Part shown: positions 52,880-64,000 of the stretch, one piece after another
Numbering within the stretch: position 1 is the first letter of the stretch
How the letters are laid out: the number at the start of each line of letters is the position of its first letter
Source: Larimichthys crocea
Lineage: Eukaryota; Chordata; Actinopteri; Sciaenidae
DNA: 64,000 bases
Direction: 5' to 3'
Assembly: GCF_000972845.2 (NCBI RefSeq)
Contig: NC_040025.1
Location: forward strand, 16,060,126-16,124,125
Program-made: the position numbers and the translations under genes
Notes under the pieces: generated by a model
Databases searched by the model: none
The model's input: the letters and a program-made list of their open reading frames with translations, nothing else
Told to the model about the DNA's origin: nothing

Positions 52880-54259
52880 CTAGTTGGTCTCTGCTACCAG
52901 ATCGTACCTGGAAAAACAGACAGGACACAATAATCTTGAGTAATATTTGAACACAGTGTTACACAATATTCTTCAGCGGCTGTTTAAATTGTTACCATTG
53001 TGTGACACCAGCCTTGAGGTCAATTTGGTCCAGGTCCAGCTGCAACTGAGGTGAACAAGGAGAAGCAAAAGATTATGTTTCGAATTTCTGTTAGTTCTGC
53101 TTAGTTTTCACCTGTGTCTTGTTGTTCTGACCTTACTCCTGTATTTAGTCTACCTGTTCCTTTATCTGGGTGTCAGTTTGCCTTCATATGATGTTCGAGT
53201 TTTTAACTATTCTTAGTTCTTTGTTCTCCTGGTGTTCTTTTGGATTTTTGCCATATTTCCCTGCTTCACGCCTGCCTAATGGGCTTTTGATTATCTGTCT
53301 GCTCCCAGTTAGATTTGTTTGCTTGTTTGGACTGCCTCACCATCCTGTAAGTCATTTGAGTTTTGGAATAAATCACTGAACTGCATCAGCTGTGCCTTCT
53401 GGTGTCTGTATTTGGGCGCAATCCCTTGTGTTCCCCATTACCCTGCTTGACAACTGTGACAACAATTAACTGCATTGCAGGCACGACTGATAACATATAT
53501 ACCTTGCCGATAAGCTCCCTCTCTCTGCTCATGAAGGAGACGCTGTTCTTCACAGACAGGTCCAGTCTTCTCTGTATGGACTCCTCCAGAGAGAAATCAA
53601 AGTCAAACCTGCAAAGAGAGAAAGGTGGATCAATTAACATCCCTACAATTCCTTCAGAGCTATGAGTATTTGTTTGTCTTACCTCTCATTAAATTCTGGG
53701 TTGAGGTCTCTCTTCTTGGTGGCAGTTCTCCTCTTGGTGGTAGCCTTCTTGTCAGGCAGTAGGATGAAGGAAACATAAGGGTCTGCACCGTCCTTGGAGC
53801 AAGCTGCCAGAGCTCTGAGGGTGTATAGCAATCAGAGTCACAATATGTGCTGGTACAGAGTGCACCTGCTCAAAAAATGTGACAATAAAGTGGTAACATA
53901 TGTCATATAGAGACCTGCAGGCATGAACAGTGATGAAAAGCCTGCTCTCCTCTGTGGAGTAGCCAACAGTAAGCTTCACCTGGCTTGCTGTGTTTGCGTC
54001 ACTAGTTCTGAAGACACAGTGTAGAAAATGTCATTATTTGAATACTTTCTGCAAAACAGACCCAAACCAGGATGAAATGAAACTGGAAAGCAGTCCACAA
54101 CCCTGATGAATGTATGGAGGGTATCACTCACAAGAACGTATTTCTCTGTCTGAGGTCTAGATGGGAAGGAACCCATCTAGGAATGACTTCATCTCCACTG
54201 ACGTCACTACCTGCATCCCCTGGAGCCTTACGACACACCGCCAGCTGAGTATCCAAGAT
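52880..54259 (-). CDS. esyt1: esyt1 C2E domain and C-terminus (exons 24-29)
   Basis: Exons 54132-54259 (linker), 53915-54007, 53683-53814, 53503-53608, 52996-53045 and 52880-52907. C2E includes KDGADPYVSFILLPDKK, a lysine/arginine-rich strand (ATTKRRTATKKRDLNPEF) and SVSFMSRERELIGK. In mammals the basic C2E surface binds plasma-membrane PI(4,5)P2 and makes the contact site. The final tryptophan codon is split by the last intron (TG|G), then YDLVAETN and the stop. Short final exons of 50 and 28 bases were placed by frame and splice sites. Confidence 0.9.
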
Positions 54260-57200
54260 CTGCAAGATGTACAGAAATAGAAATCACAGCTCAGCATGAC
54301 ATTGCTGCTGAATTATAAACTTTTCCCTTAAGTCTGTATAAGGACTCAATTCTACAGACTTGCTATGAAGTAAGACGGTAAAGTATTTGTGCACTGCAAG
54401 GTTGGTTTAATATGTTCAATAAGGGGGCTGTCGCTGCATCCTGATCTCAGCACAGTCCAAGATAATTGTGACTGGTTTAAAGAAACACAAGCCAGAGTAC
54501 TTTTGCCCCTGTAGCAGAATGGTAATGGATCATACCAAAACTTTCTCCAGCACTGGCACAACAATAAAGTTTAGAGTTGGTCTATATGTTCTGTACCTTG
54601 AGCACGACCCTCAGTAGTATCTGGCTTTCTGGCAGCGCTCCATCCAGATTGAGCCAGCGATCCAGCTCCAAACCTGGCTCAGCCAACACCTCTCTGAGAG
54701 GAAGTGTCAGGGATCCAAGGGACTGACCCCAGCTGTGGGAGAGCTAAATACACACATATACAAACAAACATTTTTCAGCCTATTATCATATCTGCATGAA
54801 ATACCAGCTTTGACTGAACAACATTTTTAACAACCATGAATTCATATAGTCTGCTTTACAGCTGACGTAGGTAAGATAAAAAGTAGAAATGCAGATGCTG
54901 TTTATGACCTTCACTGTGAGTGTTTCATCTCTGGGGTCGCGAACCAAAAAGTAAAAGGCTTCGTCCCATCGAGGGGATGTGGCACGCTCACAAATCTTAA
55001 AAAACAAAAAACAGGAGAAGTTCAAAGAATACACTTTTCTTTTGATGCATTCACAAGCTTGTGTAAGACATTATGATTCTACCTTGGTTTTGTGTGAAAC
55101 GTTTTTGAGGAGAATCTCAGCCCCGACTTTTGGCTCCTTTCCACTCTTCTTCAACTAAAATCACACATAAAGAATATTGTAATAGAAAAACAGCGTCAAC
55201 AGCATCTACTAAATTTAAAACATCACAATGATTTATTGTAAAATTGAGCACACAGCTGTATTGGCACTGCCATTAAATGCAACTATTGTATTTCTACAAG
55301 GGCGAGGAAAAACACATCACAATAAACAACAAATAGCCCCCCAAGGACTCATAGCATGATCTCACCGACAGGCCGTGGGCACGCTCCACATACACAAACA
55401 AAACAGCTGCTGATGGCACAACCTTGTTCTGGTATGACTGCTGGGTCTGGTACTGCAGGATCTGTAGGAAGTGGGAAATTGTGTCACACAGAGAAAGAAT
55501 ACAAGAGGAGGGAGGGTGGGAGTTTTAGTAGGAGTTATTGAGCAATAAGAATGTTGTGGTTAAATTTTCTTTCGTAACATTGCCAACAAAGATAAAAACA
55601 TACTTGTAAATAAACTAATCTTCACCGCGCATCTGCAGAGATATCATCAACCGTACACACTAGCTATATGGAGAAAGTCCCTCACCACACTTCTGTTGAT
55701 TAAAAACTGCGTCAGCCATAGCAACCAAATAAGACTGATAAGACTTGAAAACAAGTGTACCAGGCTCTCACAGAACAAGAGGCAGCATTTAATAGATAGG
55801 TTTGGATTTTTCTCAAGGTTGCTGTTTCATTTCTCCTGTCCATACTGGCGAGTGAAGCTGTCTCTTCCTTCAAAGTATCCTGCTATGGCTCAGGAACGAA
55901 ACGCAGTGGAATGGAAATACAAAGTGGTAATGTCATACTACAAAGATTGTAACTTTGGAAAAGATTCAGTCAGACTGCTGAAGCCTCTTATTAACTTTGG
56001 CTAAACTTTGAAATGCATTTTTTGCACAGAACCACAACTGCAGATTTATTTTGTCTCTTACTTTGGAGTTCCACTAAAAAATAATGTGTGGACAGGAGGA
56101 ACAATTAAAGTGACCAGCAACTCTTTTGTTGTACATATGGCATGGTAGTATTGTATTAAGAGAGGCCTGAACAGGTCTGAATATTAATATAGGATGTTTG
56201 TTTTTTTATCATGCACTTTGCAATTTGCATACATGTATCTTTATTTGATTGCATTCATTTTTTAGAACGTCTAAGTTTGATTACTACATTATTTGTATTT
56301 TGCCTTAGTATATGTAAATAAAAAGAGAGTCGATATCTTACCTGCTCCAGTCTGGGCAGGTCAGACACTCTGGGCAGCCACTCCAGCACCAGGTGAACTC
56401 GGCCTGACTTCACATCATTTAGAGTGTACCACTGTAACAAGAGTGGCACAGAAATATCTGGCTTAATAAATGTAAACATTATTTGTTAAACAATCTGTTC
56501 ATGTGTCTGTCACGCACCATATCAATGAATTGCGCGCTGATGATATCTCGTAGGTTAAGCTTGAACCTGCAAAGACAAGATTCAGAAGTTTAGCGTCTTT
56601 TTCACTGACATATTACTTCAATTTTGAGAGGCATGTAGCCAGATATCCTGTGAAATTTTTATTTGTAATTTCAGCAGACACCTTCCAAGGAAGTCATCCT
56701 GATCGATGTCTTTGTCAAACAACTCAAACTGGATCTCCTGACCAGGAAGCTGGGTCAAAATCACCTAAATTGTAGAAAAAGAATAAAATAAAATTTTAAA
56801 TTAAACCTAATAATTTAATCAGATGAGTAGAAGAAGTAAGTCATTGAGCATTAAACAAAGATGATACCTCATAGAGTTCATTCCAGGTGGGATTGAGGTT
56901 CTCTTTGATGGTGTGGCTACGGTAAGTAATACCAGCCACACGTATCTTGACATAGGGGTCGCTCTTCCCCTTCACCATGCCCCCCATGAAGTTGTCCTTC
57001 GCTATCAGGTTTTGGGCCTCAACCAGATGGATGCGCAGCACTCCCTGTGGGCAGAGCAAAGACAGGGAATGCTACTGTAGTGTACGTATAAATAACTGAA
57101 TGGTGCTGTCGTTCAACTCAAGGTAACTGTTTTTACCTCAGTTGCAAAATCTGGGTCAGGCGTGGTGTGCTGTGGTCGTGTTGGTTGAGGTTTAGCTAAC

Positions 57201-60200
57201 CCACCGGGCCCCGTAGGGTTCAACTCTGATGTAATTCCCCCCTGACCCATCCCGGACCCAGGGACCAAAGGCCTTGGGGATGGAGTTGTAGGAGTGGCAT
57301 CATCGCTTAGCCACAGAACCTAGCAGGAAACAAATAACAGTAATTATGGTAAGCAAAAGCAGTAAATTACAAAGGAACACTCTTTCATGCTTGTTCACAA
57401 TATAGAAGAGAACATGCAGGTTTCTGTGTCAATGTTTTTCTGTTTCAGTATTCATGTGGACCACATGTTCTCACATAGACAGAAAGATGGCAGTAAGAAC
57501 ACCTGGAGTTTAGGTTCATTGGTAGGGTTAAGTTCAGGCATGTAAAAGGAAGGAGGAGTTAAGCATTAGGAATTCGTGTATGATGCAAATTTGTGAATGC
57601 ACAGTTAAAAAAGGGAAATGTGCGGCGAAAATGTCATCTGTCGCTGGATCCAAGCTTCTTGATGAAGTCCTACGGGAAAGCAAGTTCTTGCCTGTCGATA
57701 TGGTTGAGCTCCTGAACAGAGAAAATGAAATGCTTGAAGGAGGTGTTGAGTTGGGCCTTCTTTTGCAGCTGCATCAGAGAGTTAAAATGTTGGTGGTAGA
57801 TGTGAGCGTAAACCCTGAACAGATGTTTCAGGACAGTTTTGGTAGTAAGAACACATGAATGGTCTACTTTAGGTTCATTTTTTATGTTAGGGTTAAGTTC
57901 AGGCATGTAAAAGGGAGGAGATAAGCATTAGGAAGTCAAGCGTGATGCAGATTTGTGAATGCACGAGTACTTGATAACCACTCCAGTATCTTACATTCAT
58001 TAAACTTTGCAGGGGGCATCTGATTTTCATGGATAACAAGCACACACTGAGCCAGTGTAAGTTTAAATCTGAGATCTTTCCTTTGAAGGGGGAGTTGTGG
58101 GTAGGTGCTACTGAAGCATGTGCCTGAGGCCACAGGAGTCCTTTGGGAGCTGGTAGGATTTCAAAGTCCTTCACACAGACACTTCAGCTGGGCGCAAACA
58201 GGGCTTGAATCCACATCTAACAGATTTACTACACTGGGTTTATGAGTGAGGTACCAACCCGAAGCACAATTTTGGCAAAGATGCGGCTGGCAGAACCAGA
58301 ATTATCCAACTGGAACCACTGGTCCATGGTGAGTTCAGGGGTCGCCAGAAGGCGGGTCAGCGGGATGGTCAAGCTGCCCAGGGACAGAGCACGGTCATCA
58401 TCTTTCACCTAATTGGAGAACACAGGAAACAGAGGATGTAAGGTTGGGATAAAACCAACAGGAAAGTAAAATATAATGAAGGTATGAGGCCATAAAAATA
58501 TGATTAGTCATAAAAATTGATTAAAACCAAAGGGAGAATCAGTACATAGTATTCAGTGTACTTACCTTCAGTAATTGAATGGAAAACCTTTACAGCTAAT
58601 TTAACTGGTGTATTTAATTATTATTGATAATGACTCACCTGAATGTCGATATCTTGTTTACGAGGATCCTGAATAAAAAAGGTAAAAGCATCTTCCCACA
58701 CAGGGCTGTTGGTCCCATAGCAAGTCTGCAGAAGAGAGGAGAAATGTTCACTATGCTCAGAATTTGGATGAATTAAATGAGAACATTTTTTTATACTAAC
58801 CTTGCTCTCTTTGGTTGTATCCTGAATGGAAATCTGCACCATTGGGCTTGGGTCCTTATTGCCTTTTCTCATCTACAACATATTAAATACATGAATGTAG
58901 ATAGCAGATAAGATTTTAATGGAAGTTACATGATAAAGTTTCAAATAATCTTACAGGTAGCTCGCGAGCTTGATCAAGATAGATGGCCAAGATGGCGGCA
59001 GATGGAGGATCAGCCGTCTTACTGGTCAAGTTTTGGTTCTTCTGGATGACCTGGTAGAACAACAACAGACAGATGCAAAGAGCATGTTAGTGAAATGATC
59101 TGAGACCCTAAAAGACCAAAGACCAACAAGTGGCCACCAACAATTTTACCATTTTCATACTACAATCGACAAGCTGACAAAGAATGTGTTTTTGACAGTT
59201 TCAGATTGGACTTATTTAAAATTTTTAAATTGCTCTTAGGTTGTCTTTAACTTATTTGTTGTGTTTGTCAGGTGAAACCTAGAACACACAAAGACTTAGA
59301 CTTAAACATAAAATACATAAAACATATGATAAAAAAACAATTGTAAAAAAAAGAAAAATGTAACTTTTAACTTTATTATGTAATTATTGTGTGATCCACC
59401 AACCTGTGACATTGTCTGTTTTATGTTGTCAATCTTTATTGTTATTACTGCATATCTTGGCAGGGACACAAGATATTTAATATATTCTGCATAGATAAAG
59501 GTTAAATAAATAAAGTTCACTTATTCACTTATTCACTTGATTTAAAACAAAAATGACATTTGACACAATGTGAAAAACACAAGGTAAACATTTTATCTTG
59601 TGATTTTGGACACTTGAATACACATGGGGGAACTGGTGGTTGAGTGATTTAAGGCATGTGCCATGTAACCGCAAAAGTTCCCAGTTGGCCATGAACCTTT
59701 GTTGCCTGTCATTACCCTCTCTTCTTATGCTTACTGTCTCTCTATACTGTCAGATCCATAAAGAAAATAAATAACATTGCATAATAATATAGAAATTATC
59801 CTGTGATATTATTTCCACCTCACTACCCAAAGCCCTGCCACTGATTGGGCAAAGATTCATTGGTACCATGACACTTTGCTGTACACTGACCTCAGTCAGT
59901 CTGTCAGCAGAGGACAGCAGAGAAAGCCACTCCAGCCGGAGGTGGACGCTGCCGGATGGGACGTCCCTCAGATTAAACCACTGTTTACAAAAACAGAGGG
60001 TTCATTAAACACAATTCTCCCACATGGCCGATTTCTTTGAGCCTGGACAAGATGGCAGGATAGACGAAGATCAAAGCAGATCACGAGGAGGCACACAGGC
60101 TCTGCAATGTCACATGCTAACAGAATTACTCAGATATTTTCCAGAGTGAGACAATTTCATAACTGCATTCTTGTGCTTGGTATTCATTGTATGATCTGAG

Positions 60201-63200
60201 TAAGAATGTAATGGTAAACTATTGAAGGTCAAACACAGGCATTACTACTTACATCATCCACAACTCTGGCCTTCCTTACAATATCAAGATCCACTTTGAC
60301 TCTGAAAGAGAGACAGATAAAGAAAGATGGAGAGAGAATCAATGAAGCCATAAATCAACCTGGCTAAGGCTCTCAAATTTCAGCAGAATCGTGACCCAAC
60401 ATGGCAATAGCACAGATGAAAATGACATGAAGAGCACATGGAGACCGAGTAAATGAATGAGAATGAATAAGCTACCTCCCCAGGAAGTCATCCTGGTCTG
60501 GGTCTTTGTCAAACACTTCCACTTCCAACTCCTGACCAGGTACTTCATGGACAATCACCTGACACACACATACACACATAAATGGACAAATACACAATAC
60601 ACACAACAAATATAGATACAGCCACACAACACAATAACACAAGGACATGCAAACAGAATCACAATGGAAAGAACTTTTCACTGTTGTGCAGAGTAGATCT
60701 CCGAATGTCTGTTCAGTATTTGGTTCAAATTTCGTGATAAAGTGAGCAGGCAGTTTTCGCAATAGCTGCTTATCTTGGAAATAGGGGCTTCCTGCTAACA
60801 CAGCAGCAGATAAAATCTCCACAAAACTGTTTAACTCTGTGCAAAGATTTATTTACTGCCAAAGACTTCCCAAGGCAATCTATACGAAGCAAGGACAAGG
60901 ACAACAAGCTATAACTTTTAGCACACAACTGGTGGGAAGTGCAGTGCTTGAATATCAAGCCATTTATCTCACTGTTTCCTTCAGCTTAGTTTCGAATATA
61001 TTTTCTTTCCTCCCAGCCCCGTCTCACCTCAAACATCTCCCTCCACTGTGGGTTCAGGTTGCTGTCCACGTGATGAGAGGTGAAGATCTGGGTTCCTACA
61101 CGCAGAATGGCATACGGATCCGACTTCCCATCTATCAAGCCCTTGATGACTGTATCCTTGGCAGTCAGGTCCTCAGCCTCCAGCAGGTGGATACGCACAA
61201 CTCCCTAGCATTTGCATACACATGAAAGAAAACACATGCATGCACAAATAAAATCTAAATGTTAGTCAAGAAGGTTGGTCACAAAACATGGATCCATATT
61301 TTTCATTCACAGTGTGAATTTGCTTGAATTTGAATGTGTTTGCTTGCAACTTATATAGTCTGTGTGGGTCCATGTTTTTCCAGGCCCTTCATAATTGAGA
61401 CAGTTACCCTTGGGAGAGGGGAGCGGAGCTGCGCAACGTGCAGGTCGGCCACCAGGGGAATAGTGAGACGGTTGGGGAGCACCAGGTGGGAGGCTATTGC
61501 ATCCATTATCATAGTGTCCGACATGGCACTGCAAATGAATGCAAGATGATGTTGGGGACACACAGGAGGGAAGGGGAGACACACGCAAAGACAAACAGAC
61601 AGAGGCTATATACTACTGCGGACCACATGAACATGCATAAAATAACATGATATTCAGGTTCTCAACCAACAGGAAGCACCCATTGGCTAAATATGAGAGC
61701 AGTCGTCTGGCAAATCATGTTGGCTAATGTCATCTGAAGGAGGAATACAATTAAAAATTCATGACAAACTGTCATTGAGAGTATTGCCATAGGGAACTGA
61801 TGTGTCAGCAACAAATGTGCGCCTCTGACAATGCTTTAATTGTATTTTCACAAAAGTGTATTATTATTGTAAGATTATGACACACACCGTGTAGAATCAG
61901 CCATGATACAATTACACGGAATATGAATTAGTTACATCGTTCACATCTGTCAGACCATCAGTTTGTCTTGCTATTTTATTTAATTGTACCGTAGTTGATT
62001 CTACATTGTCTGCAGTCTGACCTTACATAATAGACCTTAAAAACTACCTTGATATAAATGCATGAAGTCATAATATACATATTCAACAGCAGTATGTGGT
62101 ATTAGGTTAAACAAGTTAGAGGATAAAGCTGACATTGTTCAATATTTTTCTTCTTATCAACACACACCATGAAATAATGAATAAAATCAAAATCATGTTA
62201 TTCTGTGTATGGTACATTTTTTACAAGTGGTCGCAAATATCTGCTTTCAATATTTAGAAAATGCTTGTTTTTTTTAGCAAATGTTACTCCAACAGGAGTA
62301 AACATTGCATTTTTGGGGACTATTTTAGGACGAAGGTTAATACAATTTTGGTGCTGTATTGAGTTTTTAGGGACAGTGTGTGCCATTGATGAAACACAGA
62401 ACCCTTGTTTGTCATACTGAAGAAATATGTTACCCAGTGCAACAGCATGACTCATTTTGTTTTTATCTTTGAACCACAATGGAGCTCTGTGGAACACAGG
62501 AATATCTGGCTTTAGTTACTTGTTAATATGATCAATTCATTGTAGGTTTTAGTCTTTTCACCGGATTTGTTGACAAGAAGAAAAATATAGGATATCACCA
62601 GGATGTGAGCACACAGGTCTGTCACTCAACAGAAAAAAATCTGTGATTCTAGTGGCTAAATAAATAATAAATGCATCAATCAATTCCGAAAAAATGCAGC
62701 ACCCGCTGCAAAACTTTATCAGCCCTTCTCCACTAACCAGGCACTCGTCACTGAAAGATAAACACCAGACAGACACAGCAGATTAATGCAGCCACACCCT
62801 AAAATATATCTCCATATAACTCACTTCAGCCCAGGGATATCTAACAGGTTGGTCAGCCCAGTCCAGTTGATGTCCAGTTTCTATGACAGATAAAAGTAAA
62901 GACATATGTATAGACCTATAGACATATAACAATGCAGTGCAAAACTGAAAAACAATCACGTGGTTCACTTGTGGTGCTACACTCACAGGCCTGCGGATGA
63001 AGAACATTGTGATGGCTCCAACCAGTGGCACATCTCCGATCAGAGGCTCAAGGATCACACGCAGTTTCCCATGGAGCTACAATGAGAAAATGTAGCATTG
63101 AGAGGATGTTTTAACAATGACTAATAATGCAAGAATGTGTTCATATTTATTCTCATACCTGGACTCCTTTCACTCCGGCTTTGCAAAAGTACTTTTTAAT

Positions 63201-63918
63201 TTCTACGTTGATCTCGACATCACCGGCGTAGCTGCAAGTAGAAGAACAGTGACAAGTCTAGAGATAATGTTTAACCAAGGGAAAGCGCTGAAAGATGATA
63301 AGTTGTTTTTGTGGGTTTGGATTCAGTAAACAATGATCTGCCAACAGCTCTTGCACTCATGCAGGGCACTTCATAGTAACTCAGGAATAGTTGTGTGTCT
63401 GGCATGTTACACACATGTAATCATATGAATTAATGAAGAAGTTGTGATGCATTACCTCAGGTACAAATCCAACATAACCTGTCTCTTATCATGTTCTGTG
63501 TGAGCCTTTACACCAACCACCTTCAAAGCCTGTGAATGCAACAGCTGCTGTTACACAAAGCAAATAACTTAAGTAGACTCTGAAATCACATTAGAACAGA
63601 CATGCATGAAGAAGATCATTTGCTGTAATGGAATCATCAATATTTATGCGTGTAATACTGTCATGCATTCAATGACTTGCATACAGATTTACCCACATTA
63701 ATATACTGGGTTTCACTGTGTTTTCTTGGTCGTGGAACATCTGCAGAATAAATTGCTGCTTTTATGGCAGGCCATTAAGATACCTTGTCTCCTATGTTGA
63801 CCTTGGTGAAGCTGAGAGTCTGCAGATGAATGCTTGAGGCACGGATGGCTGGAGCAATGGTTTCCAACAGCAGCTTCTCAAGATACTGGCCAATGAATGG
63901 CCAAGCCTGCTGCAGGAT
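52880..63918 (-). CDS. esyt1: Extended synaptotagmin 1, residues from mid-SMP to the end (5' end outside window)
   Basis: ER-anchored tether that bridges to the plasma membrane through C2 domains, in response to calcium and PI(4,5)P2, and moves glycerolipids with its SMP domain. Twenty-nine exons give 2,874 coding bases (957 residues plus stop) with all phases closed. The missing part is the N-terminal membrane hairpin and the start of the SMP domain, beyond the right edge. Five C2 domains are visible, which separates ESYT1 from the three-C2 ESYT2/3. Start of visible coding: ILQQAWPFIGQYLEKLLLET; end: GVTQWYDLVAETN then TAG at 52882-52880. The C2A-C2B and C2C-C2D exon sets are near-identical in length. 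Confidence 0.94.
53090..53470 (+). repeat. Dispersed teleost repeat filling an esyt1 intron
   Basis: A T-rich, gene-tail-like stretch with TTTCACCTGTGTCTTGTTG, TCCTGTATTTAGTCTACCTG, TTTTGGAATAAATCACTG and TGGTGTCTGTATTTGGGCGC. I recognise this order from a very common fish repeat whose 3' part carries GGAATAAA. It nearly fills the intron 53046-53502. Confidence 0.55.
54597..57044 (-). CDS. esyt1: esyt1 C2C-C2D pair (exons 16-23)
   Basis: C2C: exons 56868-57044, 56682-56764, 56518-56566, 56342-56431 (177, 83, 49, 90). C2D: 55366-55461, 55083-55154, 54909-54995, 54597-54743 (96, 72, 87, 147). C2C keeps VKGKSDPYVKIRV and LFDKDIDQDDFLG, the calcium-binding loops. C2D has SGKEPKVGAEILL and a loop 3 without the DxD pattern, so it is probably calcium-independent. 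In mammals C2C is the second calcium-sensitive domain of ESYT1. Confidence 0.92.
57137..57319 (-). CDS. esyt1: esyt1 linker exon between C2B and C2C
   Basis: A single 183-base exon encodes a disordered, proline/threonine/glycine-rich linker (DDATPTTPSPRPLVPGSGMG ...) with several SP/TP sites, ending in DPDFATE before C2C. It splits the two matching eight-exon sets. Confidence 0.88.
57492..57964 (+). repeat. Two direct ~115-base copies in an esyt1 intron
   Basis: Copy 1 is 57492-57602 and copy 2 is 57844-57964. They share AGTAAGAACAC, TTTAGGTTCATT, TAGGGTTAAGTTCAGGCATG, TAAGCATTAGGAA and ATTTGTGAATGCAC in order, with small indels, about 240 bases apart. Confidence 0.85.
58259..61204 (-). CDS. 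esyt1: esyt1 C2A-C2B pair (exons 7-14)
   Basis: C2A: exons 61028-61204, 60476-60558, 60253-60301, 59891-59980 (177, 83, 49, 90 bases). C2B: 58955-59050, 58801-58872, 58639-58725, 58259-58408 (96, 72, 87, 150). C2A keeps the calcium loops: KGLIDGKSDPYAIL and VFDKDPDQDDFLG. C2B has NKDPSPMVQI in place of the usual SDPYV and KDDDRALSLG in loop 3, so calcium binding there is doubtful. C2A is the calcium-sensing domain that releases SMP autoinhibition in mammals. Confidence 0.92.
59622..59790 (+). mobile_element. Second decayed tRNA-derived SINE, in an esyt1 intron
   Basis: A head-like GGGGGAACTGGTGGTTGAGTG and CCATGTAACCGCAAAAGTTCC, then CCTTTGTTGCCTGTCATTAC, a CT-rich stretch, CTCTATACTGTCAG and a final AAGAAAATAAATAA. 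Same tail layout as the SINE near 51.7 kb. Confidence 0.6.
61408..63918 (-). CDS. esyt1: esyt1 SMP lipid-transfer domain (visible part)
   Basis: Exons 63784-63918, 63456-63529, 63159-63231, 62987-63076, 62825-62880 and 61408-61528. Conserved SMP stretches are LHLQTLSF-like SIHLQTLSFTKVNIGDK, VMLDLYLSYAGDVEI, NWTGLTNLLDIPGLN and MSDTMIMDAIASHLVLPNR. In the family this domain forms a hydrophobic tube that dimerises and carries lipids between ER and plasma membrane. The 1.3-kb intron between the last two exons (61529-62824) is AT-rich and holds no recognised feature. Confidence 0.92.
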
Positions 63919-64000
63919 CTACATGTATACAACATATGGTCATTTATTATTCTTGTGGCAGATTTGAATACGGCAATGACATGATCTGATAGTATACACT

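Noticed and set aside
57580..57858. 92-residue open frame inside an esyt1 intron
   Set aside because: No recognised family, lies between direct repeats, and no splice sites in frame with esyt1. Kept only as part of the repeat finding.

Overview
This is vertebrate nuclear DNA, almost certainly from a ray-finned (teleost) fish. It holds spliced genes with short GT-AG introns, and interspersed repeats whose motifs I recognise from percomorph-type fish genomes: tRNA-derived SINE tails, a long-TIR element with a GTTAGCTTAGCTTAGC core, and an AATTAATC-rich family. There are no operons, CRISPR arrays or bacterial features. I built exon models by hand from splice sites and reading frame. In all three genes the phase closes at every junction.

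Layout. (1) 435-17448, + strand: the last 42 coding exons (about 1,950 codons) of lrp1, the large endocytic receptor. They run from LDL-receptor class A cluster III through two YWTD propellers, cluster IV, a furin site, EGF repeats and the membrane span to the cytoplasmic tail with its NPxY motifs. (2) 50868 down to 22727, - strand: a complete 25-exon formin-like gene, best called fmnl3 (1,060 aa), with a 13.9-kb first intron. An alternative last exon lies at 20774-20838 and a readable retained-intron tail ends at 24065. (3) 63918 down to 52880, - strand: the last 29 coding exons (957 aa) of esyt1. The first part of the gene lies beyond the right edge.

lrp1 and fmnl3 converge, with 3.3 kb between lrp1's stop and the last fmnl3 exon. 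esyt1 and fmnl3 are head-to-tail, with 2 kb holding the esyt1 3'UTR, a SINE, a perfect hairpin and the fmnl3 promoter. The three proteins are not one pathway: LRP1 is a surface cargo receptor, FMNL3 builds actin filaments at membranes, and ESYT1 tethers ER to plasma membrane. They are neighbours through chromosome history; all three human orthologues are on 12q13.

I found no wholly new system. The points most worth a second look are the alternative fmnl3 C-termini, two near-loopless perfect palindromes, the eight-exon C2-pair duplication in esyt1 with almost identical exon lengths, a GC-AG intron in fmnl3, and a MITE carrying AATAAA between the two alternative fmnl3 last exons.
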